The notes: a model not told the origin generated them from the letters alone. A stretch of DNA of 64,000 bases from Xestospongia bergquistia (GCA_963965975.1 OZ014411.1:22038249-22102248), one strand, 5' to 3'; counted from the stretch's first letter, positions 10,980-22,600 are shown. A program made the numbers and translations.

Positions 10980-11138
10980 CACAAAGATCAATGCACTCAT
11001 TAAGAGTGTGAAATTGATTTCTATTTCCATGACAACCACCATAAATAAATAATTCACATTGACTTGAACTGGTGTTAAAAAACCAACGAGGAAATCTACC
11101 TTTACATGATCCAACTTTAGGAGGTAGATGACAAGTAG
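10980..11138 (-). CDS. Kunitz domain exon A4 (P1 Lys)
   Basis: 159 bp, phase 1-1, acceptor TTCTAG, donor GTAAGT. Six cysteines; reactive-site region VGSCKGRFPRW, then FIYGGCHGN and NQF. Lys follows Cys2 as in BPTI, so this subtype could inhibit trypsin-like proteases; this is inference from family knowledge. Confidence 0.88.
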
Positions 11139-11268
11139 CTAGAAAATTATATAATATTTATTTTATTTGTTATGTCAATAAACATGCATGCATATAAAAA
11201 TTGTAAATAGTATTATATCCTGCATTTTGTAACATATTTAAATATAGTTATTGCTATTAAATAATTAC

Positions 11269-12603
11269 CATTGCTTGGAATGTTTATAGGATTTAACTTC
11301 ATGCCGCCAACATAACTGTACCCTGCATAAGTTGTCCAGCCATAAATAGAGACAAACAATTTACCATTTGGGTTAGGATGTGATATTGTATTGGTACCAC
11401 TAAAAGATGTTGAATAGCCATATCCATAGATAGAACCATTTGATGCATATATTGGAACCCATGGTAGATTGATAAGAACATCGTTAATCAATAAACTCTG
11501 GTTAAAGTAAGCATCATTTGGTACAACTACACTGTAATAACTAGTACCACTTGACAGCAATGTAGAGAATTGGATAGAGTGTTCATATTGTTCTATTGGT
11601 GGCACTGTGTGAAGGGAAGGGTCACCAAACTTGCCACCTGCATATTGTGTACTAACACCAATTTGAGCAACATAGATTGGTTGATCAGAGATAATACTAC
11701 AGTATACATTGTTGGTTGTGTAAAACCAATTGGTGTTGTTTTCATCAAATTTGATATATTCATCACTGTAATTTGTACCACAGGTTTTGATTGCATTTGT
11801 TTTATTGTTAGTAGCAATCACTTTGTAACTTTGTCCATTGTTTCGACCTATATGTGGTGATAGCAAAAATGTCTTTCCCCATGTTATTGTTGGTGTGAGT
11901 TGTGTAACAATTGTGTCAGCATCAAAAGTCCCAGCTGGAACTCGAGCAGCTTCGTGTCCACTGATAATTGTAAGTGGACTATCAGATATAATTTTGGTTC
12001 CTGTAAGATCAACATGAGGCTTATAGACAAAGAATGTCTGAAGGGAATGAAGAGTGAAGACAAATGAATGTCCAGCTAAAACAATTATATTAGCAGACGC
12101 ACTCTCCTGGAGATCTGATGGAACAATAATGTCATTGTTTGGAATGATAGTCACATTAGTGTTGTTAAGGCAACCAATAATCATGAACTGACTTGTCTGA
12201 TCACTCCAACCTAATGTAGACACAACATAGTATGTGTATTGAGTTGTTGGTTGTATATGACATGGAAGAGCTATATGGGACATAAAATCTGCATCACTAC
12301 GAAAACTCCATGCAACAACTGATATTGGCTCTGTGTCTAGAGATGAAACTTTAAGACCTTTTCTCCTCCAGGAATAGGTATTATCTAACACTTCATAACT
12401 TGCTGGTATAGCGACTTTACAAGGGTTCTGATAACTAGTTGTACCCATAAATGAGAAGTTGTTATCAAGTGATATGACTTTGAAATTAACAGGATTAATT
12501 TTCATAGTATGAACATACAATGTACGTTCTTTAGATCCATATACATGCTCATAGAATCCCAAAAAGAACTCAGTACTGTATGTACTGATGTCAATCTGTG
12601 GTT
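11269..12603 (-). CDS. IgGFc-binding-like domain exon A-Fc3
   Basis: Single 1335-bp exon (445 codons), phase 1-1, acceptor ATTATAG at 12,605-12,604, donor GTAATT. It matches the N-terminal domain of IgGFc-binding protein (FCGBP) and relatives: opening SKERTLYVHTM, a beta-rich middle with LPCHIQPTTQYTYYVV and MIIGCLNNTNVTIIP, the conserved GHEAARVPAG, then HPNPNGKLFVSIYGW and GGMKLNPIN at the end. Sequons such as NTNVT and NYSDE indicate a glycosylated secreted domain. The Met at 12,562 is internal and not a start, because the frame and the splice acceptor extend further upstream. It carries a tract (12,102-12,140) otherwise seen only in the locus C copy. Confidence 0.88.
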
Positions 12604-13081
12604 CTATAATGAAAAGAAAACATTTAGGATAAAGTAATTATTTTGACGATCTGAACTTAAACAACTACTTATTCTAGATATATTTGTATTGAATATAAAA
12701 AAATTAAAAATAGAAAAGTATTTTAGGATTCGCTATGTATCAGCACTTCATATAAAACAACATATGTCTTACTAAATAAAACTTCTGAGAAAGTCATAAA
12801 ATGTAAGGAGTCTGTTTGATAACACCATCTTAAACAAGCCCAAAATATTATTGCAACATAGAGATCCTTACATAGTAGCCACATTAATGGTTATTTTGAA
12901 CAAAGTTTTAGAAAAAAGTTAAAAAAAACAGTTTACAAGAAGTAAAAAGTAAATGTAAAACATGTGTATCTATGGTATCTATTGTGGGAATGTAGCAACA
13001 TGTGTTGTACAAGTTCCTGTTTAAAGGTGAACAAATCATGAAAGTGACTATTTATAATTTTATTGTTGTTTCAATACTTAC
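12604..13081. other. Intron between CGxC A5 and IgGFc A-Fc3
   Basis: 478 bp, AT-rich, no further exon found. The equivalent intron in locus B (47,613-48,149) is similar in size. Confidence 0.6.
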
Positions 13082-13240
13082 TGCACTGATCTGTCAAATC
13101 AGTTTCACCAACTATAAACTTTCCTCGACATTGTCCACAGTTATCAACTATACATTGGGCATCAGGAAAATTAGAACAGGTTTGATGATCACAAGGATTA
13201 TTAGGACAATATATTGGTGGTTTATCAGGAGGACATGAAC
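13082..13240 (-). CDS. CGxC module exon A5
   Basis: 159 bp, phase 1-1. Starts GSCPPDKPPIYCPNNPC, has CSNFPDAQC and NCGQC. Subtype that always sits directly before an IgGFc exon (also 15,822 and 48,150). Confidence 0.78.
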
Positions 13241-13291
13241 CTAATAATATTAAGAAGAAAAGAATACAATTACCTTTTTCCATTTACTTAC

Positions 13292-13456
13292 TGCAAATGT
13301 TTGTGACATTGTGACCAGAAGTGTTAAAGAAATGAGCTGAACATTGACCACAACTTGATTGTACACATATAGCATCAGGTATTTTTGGACATATTACCGT
13401 GTCACATGGATTTTCTTGACATTGTACGACTTCAAGGTTCTTCTCACATTTTACAC
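13292..13456 (-). CDS. CGxC module exon A4
   Basis: 165 bp, phase 1-1, acceptor GACAG, donor GTAAGT. Subtype following P1-Thr Kunitz exons: QCQENPCDT, CPKIPDAIC, SCGQCSAHFF, GHNVTNIC. Confidence 0.78.
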
Positions 13457-13559
13457 CTGTCATAATAAAAGTCTTAAATTAAAATAATGCTTACATAATC
13501 AAACTTTTCATCAAATTACTTTTGTATTCAATCAAGTCTAACAAGTCTAATATACTTAC

Positions 13560-13718
13560 TACATTGTTGTAGACAGTTATGTAAAGTATCAAAGTTGTTT
13601 TGGTTACCATCACAACCACCATATGTAAATTGCCCACATCTACCCACAGCATAGTTATAATACCATCGAAGGGTATTGTTAGTACATGGACCACTAACTG
13701 GTAACAACAAACACATAT
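13560..13718 (-). CDS. Kunitz domain exon A3 (P1 Thr)
   Basis: 159 bp, phase 1-1, donor GTAAGT. CLLLPVSGPCTNNTLRWYY, GRCGQFTYGGC, NNFDTLHNC, QQC: six cysteines in Kunitz order. Confidence 0.87.
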
Positions 13719-13789
13719 CTACAGAAAATACAATGAAATTGAATTAATAAGATCTAATTTTGTATTTGTTTTCTTGATCAAGAACTTAC

Positions 13790-13945
13790 CACAAATATTT
13801 GTGACTTCATTATTCTCGTAATAATATCTTGGAGAGCAATCTGAACACTCATCCGGATAACAAACTGCGTCAGGATAGTCAATACAAACACTGCTATCAC
13901 AAATATCTGAACTACATTTGTTAGTTGGTTGACCAAATGAACATC
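13790..13945 (-). CDS. CGxC module exon A3
   Basis: 156 bp, phase 1-1, acceptor CCTAG, donor GTAAGT. CSFGQPTNKC, CIDYPDAVC, ECSDCSPRYYYENNEVTNIC. Cysteine spacing 8-4-4-7-4-2-14. Confidence 0.78.
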
Positions 13946-14008
13946 CTAGGTGAATAACAATTACATACATTTCAAAAAACATATAGCTATAATGTTTATA
14001 TAACTCAC

Positions 14009-14167
14009 CACAAAGATCAATGCATTCATTAAGAGTCCAAAATTGGTTTTTATTTCCATGACAACCACCATAAATGAATAATTCACATTGACTTGAACTG
14101 GTGTTAAAAAACCAACGAGGAAATCTACCTTTACATGATCCAACTTTAGGAGGTAGATGACAAGTAG
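14009..14167 (-). CDS. Kunitz domain exon A2 (P1 Lys)
   Basis: 159 bp, phase 1-1, donor GTGAGT. CHLPPKVGSCKGRFPRWFF, CELFIYGGCHGN, NECIDLC. Confidence 0.88.
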
Positions 14168-14282
14168 CTAGAAAATTAATATTACAATAGTAATTAATAC
14201 CAATCTATAACTTTATAAGTAAATAAATGTGCACATAGATTGAATTTGGAAATTTAAGTAATTTTTGCTTAAGAATAGTTAC

Positions 14283-15620
14283 CATTGCTTCTTGGAATAT
14301 TAATTGGATTTAACTTCATCCCTCCAACATAACTGTACCCTCCATAAGCTGTCCAGCCATAGACAGAAACAAACAATTTACCATTTGGGTTAGGATGTGC
14401 TATTGTATTGGTACCACTAAAAGATGTTGAATAGCCATATCCATAAGCAGAGCCATCTGAACCATATATTAGAACCCATGGTGGATTGATAAAAACATTG
14501 TTGATCAATAAACTCTGATTAAAGTAAACATCATTTGGTACAACCACACTGTAATAACTAGTACCCTTTGACAGCAATGCAGAAAACTGGATGGAGTGTT
14601 CATATTGTTCTATTGGTGGCACTGTATTAAGGGAAGGGTCACCATAGTTACCACCACCATATCGTGTACTAACACCAATTTGAGCAACATAGATTGGTTG
14701 ATTAGATATAATACTACAGTATACATTGTTGGGTGTGTAAAACCAATTAGTGTTGTTTTCATCAAATTTGATCTGTTCATCACTGTAATTTGTACCACAG
14801 GTTTTGATTGCATTTGTTTTATTGTTAGTAGCAATCATTTTGTAACTTTGTCCATTGCTTCGACCTATGTGAGGTGGTAAAAGAAAAGTCTTTCCCCATG
14901 TTATTGTTGGTGTCAGTTGTGTAACAATAGTTTCAGCATCAAAAGTCCCAGCTGGAACTCGGGCAGCTTCATGTCCACTGATGATTGTGAGTGGATTATC
15001 AGATATAATTTTGGTTCCTGTAAGATCAACATGAGGCTTATAGATGAAGAATGTCTGAAGGGAATAAAGAGTGAAGACAAACGAATGTCCAGCTAAAACA
15101 ATTATATTAACAGCAGCACTGTCCTGAGGATCTGATGGAACAGTGATGTCATTGTTTGGAATGATAGTCACATTACTGTTATTAAGACAACCAATAATCA
15201 TGAACTGACTTGTCTGATCACTCCAACCTAATGTAGACACAACATAATATGTGTATTGAGTTGTTGGTTGTTTATGACATGGAAAAGCTATGTAAGACAT
15301 GAAATCTGCTTCATTCCGAAAGCTCCATGCAATAACTGATATTGGCTCTGTGTCTAGAGATGAAACTTTAAGACCCTTTTTCCTCCAGGAATAAGTATGA
15401 TCTAACACTTCGTAACTTGCTGGTATAGTGACTTTATTAGGTTTGTTATAACTAGTTGTACCCATATAAGAGAAATTGCCATCAAGTGATGTGACTTTGA
15501 ATGTAACAGGAGTTATTTTCATAGTATGAACATACAATGTACGTTCTTTAGATCCATGTACATGTTCATAGAAACCCACAAAGAACTCACTGCTCTTTGT
15601 ACTGGGGTAAATTTGTGGCT
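14283..15620 (-). CDS. IgGFc-binding-like domain exon A-Fc2
   Basis: 1338 bp (446 codons), phase 1-1, acceptor TTTTAG, donor GTAACT. Intact across the whole length: SKERTLYVHTM, PTTQYTYYVVSTLGWSD, GHEAARVPAG, HPNPNGKLFVSVYGW, GGMKLNPINIP. Four conserved cysteines (PCHKQ, IGCLNN, KTCGTN, VYCSI). An open frame continues upstream of the acceptor to a Met at 15,657, but the region upstream of the AG is not shared as coding by the other copies. Probably binds a glycoprotein or protein ligand outside the cell, by analogy with FCGBP; the ligand is unknown. Confidence 0.9.
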
Positions 15621-15821
15621 CTAAAATGAAAATAAGCAAAACATTGCATTCAAACATAGATTGTGTTGAGATATTTCAATAATGTGAGCTACTTGTAAAT
15701 CATGCATCAACAAATGTAGATATGAATGGTGTGAATACTGCAAATTTAAAGTCAAAGCCCATTTAAAAGAATGAAAATTAAATAGTGAAAATTTAAGTTG
15801 TTACATTGTCTTAAAACTCAC

Positions 15822-15980
15822 TGCACTGATTTGTGATGTCAGTTTCATTGATTACAAACTTTCCCTGACAATGTCCACAGATGTCAAGTACACATTGAGC
15901 ATCAGGAAAATTAGAACACGCTAGACTGTCACAAGGATTATTAGTACAATATTTTGGTGGTTTATCAGGAGGACATGAAC
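15822..15980 (-). CDS. CGxC module exon A2
   Basis: 159 bp, phase 1-1, donor GTGAGT. CPPDKPPKYCTNNPC, CSNFPDAQC, ICGHCQGKF: here Gln of CGQC is His. Directly precedes A-Fc2. Confidence 0.75.
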
Positions 15981-16029
15981 CTAATATAATTTAAGCAGAT
16001 GCTGTCATTTTCAAATTATTAGTACTTAC

Positions 16030-16191
16030 TGCAACTATCTGTGACATTATGACCAGAAGTGTTAAAGAAATGAGCTGAACATTGACCACAATTTGATGAT
16101 ACACATATAGCGTCAGGTAAGTTTGGACATAGTGTTGTTTCACATGGATTGTCTGGACATTGTACTGGTTGAATATCCTTACACTTTTCAC
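16030..16191 (-). CDS. CGxC module exon A1
   Basis: 162 bp, phase 1-1, acceptor AACAG, donor GTAAGT. Cysteine spacing 7-4-4-7-4-2-15 with CPNLPDAIC, NCGQCSAHFF, NVTDSC. Confidence 0.78.
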
Positions 16192-16296
16192 CTGTTTTAA
16201 AACATGACATAATGTTTATATAATTGTTAAAACATTAGATCAAATACAAAAATGATTTAATTTTTCAGTCCAAACTAACAAGGCTAAAACACTCAC

Positions 16297-16455
16297 CACA
16301 TTGTTCTAGACAGTTATGCAAAGTTTCAAAGTTGTTTTGATTACCATCACAACCACCATATGTAAATTGTTGACATCTACCCACAGCATAGTTATAATAC
16401 CATCGAAGGGTATTGTTAGTACATGGACCACTAACTGGTAACAACAAACACATAT
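16297..16455 (-). CDS. Kunitz domain exon A1 (P1 Thr)
   Basis: 159 bp, phase 1-1, donor GTGAGT. Same subtype as 13,560; GPCTNN reactive loop, FTYGGC, NNFETLHNC. Confidence 0.87.
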
Positions 16456-16475
16456 CTACAGAAAATACAAAGAAA

Positions 16476-16505
16476 ATCCAACTTTAGGAGGTAGATGACA
16501 AGTAA
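16476..16505 (-). pseudogene. 5' remnant of a P1-Lys Kunitz exon
   Basis: About 30 bp matching the first codons of the P1-Lys Kunitz exons (CHLPPKVG) plus the same upstream intron as at 14,168-14,230. It stops abruptly and joins the intron that precedes the P1-Thr Kunitz exon. A Kunitz/CGxC exon pair has been deleted relative to the A-Fc2 unit. Confidence 0.7.
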
Positions 16506-16591
16506 CTAGAAAATTAACATTACAATAGTAATTAATACCAATCTATAACTTTATAAGCAAATAAATGCATACATAGATTAACAATAGTTAC

Positions 16592-17929
16592 CATTGCTTC
16601 TTAGAATATTAATTGGATTTAACTTCATCCCTCCAACATAAGAATGTCCTCCATAAGTTGTCCAGCCATAGACAGAGACAAACAATTTACCATTTGGATT
16701 AGGATGTGCAATTGTATTAGTACCACTAAAAGATTTTGAATAGCCATATCCATAGATAGAACCATCTGAACCATATATTAGAACCCATGGTGGATTGATA
16801 AGAACATTGTTGATCAATAAACTCTGGTTAAAGTAAACATCATTTGGTACAACCACACTATAATAACTAGTACCCTTTGACTGCAATGAAGAGAACTGGA
16901 TGGAGTGTTCATATTGTTCTATTGGTGGCACTGTGTTAAGAGAAGGGTCACCAATTTTGCCACCAGCATGTTGTGTACTAACCCCAATTTGAGCAACGTA
17001 AATTGGTTGATTAGATATAATACTACAGTAGACATTGTTGGTTGTGTAAAACCAATTAGTGTTGTTTTCATCAAATTTGATCTGTTTTGCAATGTAGTTT
17101 GTATCACAGGTTTTTACTGCATTTGTTTTGTTGTCAGTAGCAATTACTTTGTAACTTTGTCCATTACTTCGACCTATGTGAGGTGGTAATAGAAATGTTT
17201 TTCCCCATGTTATTGTTGGTGTGAGTTGTGTAACAATAGTATCAGCGTCAAAAGTCCCAGCTGGAACTCGGGCAGCTTCATGTCCACTGATAATTGTAAG
17301 TGGACTATCAGATATAATTTTGGTTCCAGTAAGATCAACATGAGGCTTATAGACAAAGAATGTCTGAAGGGAATGAAGAGTGAAGACAAATGAATGTCCA
17401 GCTAAAACAATTATATTAACAGCAGAACTGTCCTGAGGATCTGATGGAACAGTAATGTCATTGTTTGGAATGATAGTCACATTAGTGTTATTATGACAAC
17501 CAATAATCATGAACTGACTTGTCTGATCACTCCAACCTAATGTAGACACAACATAGTATGTGTATTGAGTTGTTGGTTGTTTATGACACGGAAGAGCTAT
17601 GTATGACATGAAATCATCTTCACTGCGAAAGCTCCATGCAACAACTGATATTGGCTCTGTGTCTAGAGATGAAACTGTTAGACCCTTTTTTCTCCAGGAA
17701 TAAGTTAGATCTAACACTTCGTAACTTGCTGGTATAGTGACTTTATTAGGGTTGTGATAACTAGTTGTACCCATGTAAGAGAAATTGTCATCAAGTGATG
17801 TGACTTTGAACGTAACAGGAGTTGTTTTCATAGTATGAACATACAATGTACATTCTTTAGATCCATGTACATGCTCATAAAATCCCACAAAGAACTCATT
17901 ACTATATGTGTCGAGGTCAATCTGTGATT
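16592..17929 (-). CDS. IgGFc-binding-like domain exon A-Fc1
   Basis: 1338 bp (446 codons), phase 1-1, acceptor TTATAG, donor GTAACT. Full-length domain with SKECTLYVHTM (Arg to Cys change relative to other copies, giving an extra cysteine), PTTQYTYYVV, GHEAARVPAG, HPNPNGKLFVSVYGW. It is the most 5' recognised exon of locus A; the phase-1 acceptor requires at least one upstream exon, expected to carry the signal peptide, which I could not identify. Confidence 0.88.
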
Positions 17930-18356
17930 CTATAATAAAAATGAAGTATACAAATTAATGTACTGGTTACCGTACTGTTAATTATGAATGCAATAATGAA
18001 GAGTGTATAATTATTGAAATTCATTCTAAAATGTTAAGTAACTTAATCTAGATATAGGTGCATGTTTAAGAATATCTTAAAAAGAAAAGAATGTAGGGAT
18101 GGCAATATTTCAGTCTATCAAACAAAAAATTGATATTATGGATTGCTTCAGTATCATCACTTTGTATAAAAATAGGAACAGTGATCATAGATATCAGAGT
18201 AAGAAACAGACACCCAAAAAGACCTCAGTCACCCAACTCTATATACAGAGAGGAGATGGTAACTCTTTGACACAACAGCTATGTTGACTTTCCTGGTTAC
18301 AGGGAAGCATTGGAGAGAGAGAGAGAGAGAGAGATGGGAAAGAGAGAGAGAGAGAG
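17930..18356. other. Upstream stretch with (GA)n tract
   Basis: No exon recognised. A purine microsatellite (GAGA...) occupies about 18,312-18,355. The part around 18,090-18,200 resembles 50,430-50,520 upstream of locus B. Confidence 0.55.
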
Positions 18357-18615
18357 TTGAGCTCAAGGAAGAAGTGATCAAACCATTAAAAAGTGAGTAG
18401 ACTTCACTTATAGTCCTGATGAAGAAGAAAGATAAGTCTATATGACTCTGTGTGGACTGCAGAAGTCTCAATGCAGATACAACCTGACATATACCCATGC
18501 AATGCAAAAATTATGATCTTAACAATGATTATTGGACAAGCCAATTGCAAGTAGATAACTACTCTGGATCTTGCAAGGGACAATTAGTAACACCCAATGG
18601 CTGACGATTACCACT
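18357..18615 (+). pseudogene. Ty3/Gypsy reverse transcriptase fragment
   Basis: Plus-strand reading EEVIKPLKSE-stop-TSLIVLMKKKDKSI-stop-LCVDC, then NADT, corresponds to the start of a Gypsy RT (the '..SxWxSPIVLVKKKDxSxRxCVDYRxLN' region). After a frame change IIGQANC and TTLDLAR continue toward the first catalytic Asp block. Several stops; no LTR found nearby. Confidence 0.7.
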
Positions 18616-20667
18616 AGTTGTTCTTTGCATATTAACTTAGAATATTCTAATACTTAATGATGTCTCGTTGGAATACCACTAACATTTCAGAGCTACAGCT
18701 ATAGAATGTACCAATTTACAACTGCATATCTAGGTAATAATGATCATTTAATTGTTACTAAAAAAAGGAAGTCAGCATAACTCCTTTTTATAGCTCTTAT
18801 TATTCTTTATGAGTGTAATTAAGCGCTTAATTCAAAGGAAATAAAATGGTATCTCTATAGTTTTCAAGATCCGTAAAGTACTACGCTTACATGATAAGGC
18901 TCTACTCTAAGAAATACTTAAACAAGTCAAAAGTAGGAATGGCAGGACATCCTTACAGGTAACCAAGATATCAAGGTCTTTACGTATATTTGTTATAATA
19001 GTTATAGTCAAATTTTGAGGCTAACAGTCCTATAAGGAATCTAATGTTAAAGGTTGCTCCACTACATAGTCATTTTTTTGAGTGATGAATGTATTCACAA
19101 CAGAACAAAACATAGCTTTTAAATATAAATACAGTGCTTATGTAGTTCTGTGTGACTACTATGTAGAGATATCTATGATGCAATTCCTATTTTGAGATGT
19201 TAGTACTGCCATCCCACAATTAACAAAATCTTTTAGAAATTTATATTTACTTGTTTGTGTAATTTCTTTTCAGTGATAAATTAGCTAAACCAGTGTCTTG
19301 ATTAACAGAAGACAAGACAAGTATGATTACCATAAGAAACAGCGGCAATAACAGTTACTAAAGAAGGATCTTAAGTTGAGTCCACTTACAACAGGCTTTG
19401 TGGTCATATGTTTTAACTACTATTTTCAAGACCTTCACTGTTTAACATAACATAATTATGACACTTAATTCAAAGTAAATAAAACAATGTTTGGTAACTG
19501 TCAAGCTCTATAAAGTAGCTTTTTTATACTTGTTAAAGCTATCAAAGAAAGATTTCTAAAATAGGATGGCTTATATAAAATTACAAGTTTGTGTATAAAA
19601 GTAAGCGCTAAAAGGCTTCCATTTTTATAGTTCTTGTGAAGCAAACAGAAGGAAAGGCACATTGTGTTATCTCAGTGCTATTGCATGAAACGTTAATAAT
19701 AACAGATATACATCTATGTATGTATTGTGTTAGTGCTTTTTATCCACTTGTTGTTTACCTTCAAGTGGTGTTTTCAGAAAAAATCCTACCTTGGATAAGA
19801 CATTTCTTGTTGTCTGGATAGTGGTCTAGTTTGAAATAGCTTATGTGGTACTTGTGATAGAGAAAAATCTTGAAGTCATGCGACTGGTATATAGTAGTGT
19901 CAGGATGACACAAACAAATATTTTCAATAAAGTTTGCAGTGATATACAAAATATCATGGATCAATGACAATGATTAATAAGCATGTCAAGACAAAGTAAC
20001 CAATTAAGACTTAGTCTTATTGAATCTTTGGGAGTTAAAGAAGAGGATGTATTTGCTGTTTGATAATATAAGTATTAAAAGGACAGAAACAAGTGCAATC
20101 TTAATAATTTGTTCTTTGTATTCCCAGTAGTGACTTAGTAGCATTTTGTTTTACAAGATTACTACATGAACGACTCTGAACCAGAGGTATAGGAATGAAG
20201 TTTAAGTTGGGTGGGCTGACCTTATTTTTAGTTGCGTTATATTTTTGAACATAAAGATTGACCCAAAAAATTTGTCTGTCTTTAAAGGAAACAAACTCTA
20301 GCTATTTTAAATAAGTTTATGTTATCAGCATTGTCCTTATGTGTATGTAACAGCATGACATGGTTTAGTCATTCTTGGATCATAGTACTTCGTATGTAAG
20401 GTTGAAAAAATGCGTTTCGTTCTATTATTACTTTGACCACACAATAATGTGGTGATTGATTGTTAATGTACACAAATTAGCACTAAAACCACTCCAGTCA
20501 AGAGGTTATTGTGTACATAGTCTTGAGTGCAAATCAGGGGGCTTAGCCCCCCCTGATTAGTAGTTGGAGGGTTTCAACCCCCCTGCCCCCTTACCTACAC
20601 CTATGCTCTGAACAACTAAAATATAAAATCAAAGACTGCTTTAAACGATACCAGTCTTCTTGACTAA
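18616..20667. repeat. Spacer, duplicated upstream of locus B and near 33.5 kb
   Basis: No gene found. 19,290-19,720 (landmark GATTAACAGAAGACAAGAC) is related to 33,460-33,810, and 18,780-20,160 is related to 50,690-51,950 (landmark CAGTAGTGACTTAGT versus CAGTAGTGACTCAGT). A GC-richer stretch with C/G runs at 20,536-20,600 stands out. Confidence 0.55.
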
Positions 20668-20923
20668 AGTTTGGTTTCCATTTGATTGTATATGTTGTAC
20701 AATTGTTACATAACAGCTGCACAACAGTTGACAACTAAATGGAACGCTTGTTATGGCTGTTGCACAACTTTTAATTAAATTCACAGGGTTGTGCAACAGG
20801 TTGCAGAGATAGAGTCAAGTTCTATTTCCACAATACCTACAACTGTTGTGCAACCATAACATCATTTTGGAAACAGCCATTGACTTGTTGAACAACAAGA
20901 CTCCACCTTTTCGAGCTTTAAAC

Positions 20924-21700
20924 ATGGCTAGTGGAACTGATTCATCTATAGAAACTAATTCAACTGAACTAAACGTACCATTAAGAAATATTCAAAACAC
21001 TCAGGAGTTTATGGAAGAGATTCAGAAGTATCCTGTGCTATATGATAAATTTAGCAAAGTTTTTAAAGACAAATGTAAGAAGCACAATGTCTGTATGAGT
21101 GTGGTTTCTACCTTTAGTACTACACCACAAGAAGTTGAAAAAAGGCATAAATCAATTAGAATGTCTTATGGGAGATACCTGAGGTGGTTGAAAACCATGC
21201 CAACTGGTTCAGAAAGAAAAGCTGTGCCTAATGTTACTGAATTTGAACATCTAGACTGGCTGAAAATATACATTGAACAGACAAACAACAACAAATCTGC
21301 TACCTCTAAGTCCAAGTTCAGGTCAAAGTGATGATGATGATGTTCAGATGGCTGTGACAGATGACTTAAGTGATAGATCTATAACTCTATTTCCACTACC
21401 AACTGATGAATCTGGTTGTACATTCACAGACATTGATACTGGTGAAAATGATTCAAATAATGAAGAGGGTAGCCAGAAAATAATATCAGATTGAAAACAG
21501 GTGGGAGGAAAGAAACGTTTGTCAAGTGAGAAAAACAATGATTATTTGAACCAAGCACTAATAAAAATAATTGAAAGTATTTCTAAACTTCTGGATGAAC
21601 AGGCATCAGATACAAAAAAGTCTAAAGGAGAGGAAAATCAGGATGAAGACCTTTATATATTCTGTAGAATTTTGGTGCCACAATTAAAACTCCTCATTTA
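20924..21700 (+). pseudogene. Harbinger MADF-BESS accessory protein, frameshifted
   Basis: MADF (Myb/SANT-like) domain: FMEEIQKYPVLYDKFSKVF, then TPQEVEKRHKSIRMSYGRYL and a WLKIYI end. The frame shifts after about 21,300 into an acidic Asp/Ser-rich linker, hits TGA at 21,492, and resumes downstream with a Lys-rich segment and DEDLYIFCRILVPQLK, which fits a BESS motif. Such proteins assist transposase binding to the termini in Harbinger elements. The upstream Met at 20,846 lies in subterminal repeat sequence, so the Met at 20,924 is preferred. Confidence 0.75.
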
Positions 21701-21830
21701 AAACAACATTCAAAAATTCAGATTCAACAGCTACTTTATAACTGTGAATTTCAGCTACAACCAACTCACCATTGGCATCCAGCACCAACACCCCAGCAAC
21801 CATTTGTTTTCAGTTCCAGTACTAGTGAAC

Positions 21831-22600
21831 TTAGAAGAGACATGTATGATATTCACGGCACATATAGCATGTATTGTCAGTCCAGTGTAAGTAGTTATGA
21901 AGACAAACCATTGCTGCAAGTATACAGAAAGTGTTTTCAATTGTTCTCCGTGCTCTAGAGAGTTTGTAATTGTAAATTCGTTTTTCTAGTGTCAACCAGT
22001 AATGGGATTCATGAGCCATGTTTTTAGAGGAAAGATCTCATCTCCAACTAATATATACATAAGAAAGAAGCTTTTGGTTGACTAACTCAGATTGTGAAAC
22101 AACCCTAGATCAAATACATGTCCAAAAGCCGAATCAAAAAAAATGGAAGCGTTGTTATCTCTCCCATACCCACATATATCTACCATTATTAATGAGTAAT
22201 TTTTATAACAAACAACAAGCAATACCATGCTGGAAATTTTTGTAATTGAAGTAGGAAGATCCAGGGCACTCAATACCAACATGTTTGCCATCAATGGCTC
22301 CAATGCAATGAGGAAAATGTCATTCAGTATGAAACTGGTCAGCTATGCTCTTCCAATCATCTACACTGGATAGAGCTTTAAGATATGTCTTATTTAATGC
22401 AAGCCAAGTTGCTTTACACGTTTTATTTACTATGTGACATACAGTTGTATGACCAAACCGGAAAAAAAATGATAGTGATGGTTGAGAATCACCTGTTGCT
22501 ACATATGAGGCTTGATATAAGGGAGAATTAACTCCTTGTTTTATCTACAATAGTACTCTCAATCATTAAGCCTCATTTGTGAAATCAATATATGAAAACT
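21831..22600 (-). pseudogene. Harbinger DDE transposase remnant
   Basis: Minus-strand pieces in order: FGHTTVCHIVNKTCKATW, then [17 protein letters not shown] holding the first catalytic Asp, then GRYMWVWER and a segment with the family's 'D..FG' block in a shifted frame, then YKLSRARRTIENTFCILAA with the catalytic Glu (RARRTIEN) and CLHNYL. A TGA replaces a Trp codon just before [10 protein letters not shown] and at least two frameshifts follow, so no functional enzyme. Confidence 0.82.

Larger units (their letters stand above)
4930..17929 (-). other. Locus A: mosaic IgGFc-binding/Kunitz/CGxC/SMB gene
   Basis: Gene-direction module order: IgGFc domain 1, Kunitz (P1 Thr), CGxC, CGxC, IgGFc 2, Kunitz (P1 Lys), CGxC, Kunitz (P1 Thr), CGxC, CGxC, IgGFc 3, Kunitz (P1 Lys), CGxC, mucin-like, SMB-like, mucin-like, SMB-like, two Gly/Ser linkers, mucin-like (the 5'-most of two is decayed), SMB-like, mucin-like, SMB-like, mucin-like, broken IgGFc 4, Kunitz, CGxC with lost donor, decayed tail exon. 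All intact exons are phase 1-1. The product would be an extracellular or surface protein rich in disulphides and N-glycosylation sequons. No initiator exon or signal peptide was found between 17,929 and the stanniocalcin-like gene, and no terminal exon splits the array, so one gene is the simplest reading; two or more genes cannot be excluded. Confidence 0.65.

Noticed and set aside
13002-13238. Plus-strand ORFs over CGxC exons (13,002 and 48,091)
   Set aside because: Antisense to CGxC module exons with defined splice sites on the other strand.
18229-18507. Minus-strand 92-codon ORF with Ser-Leu repeats
   Set aside because: Antisense of a (GA)n tract and a Gypsy RT fragment that reads on the plus strand.
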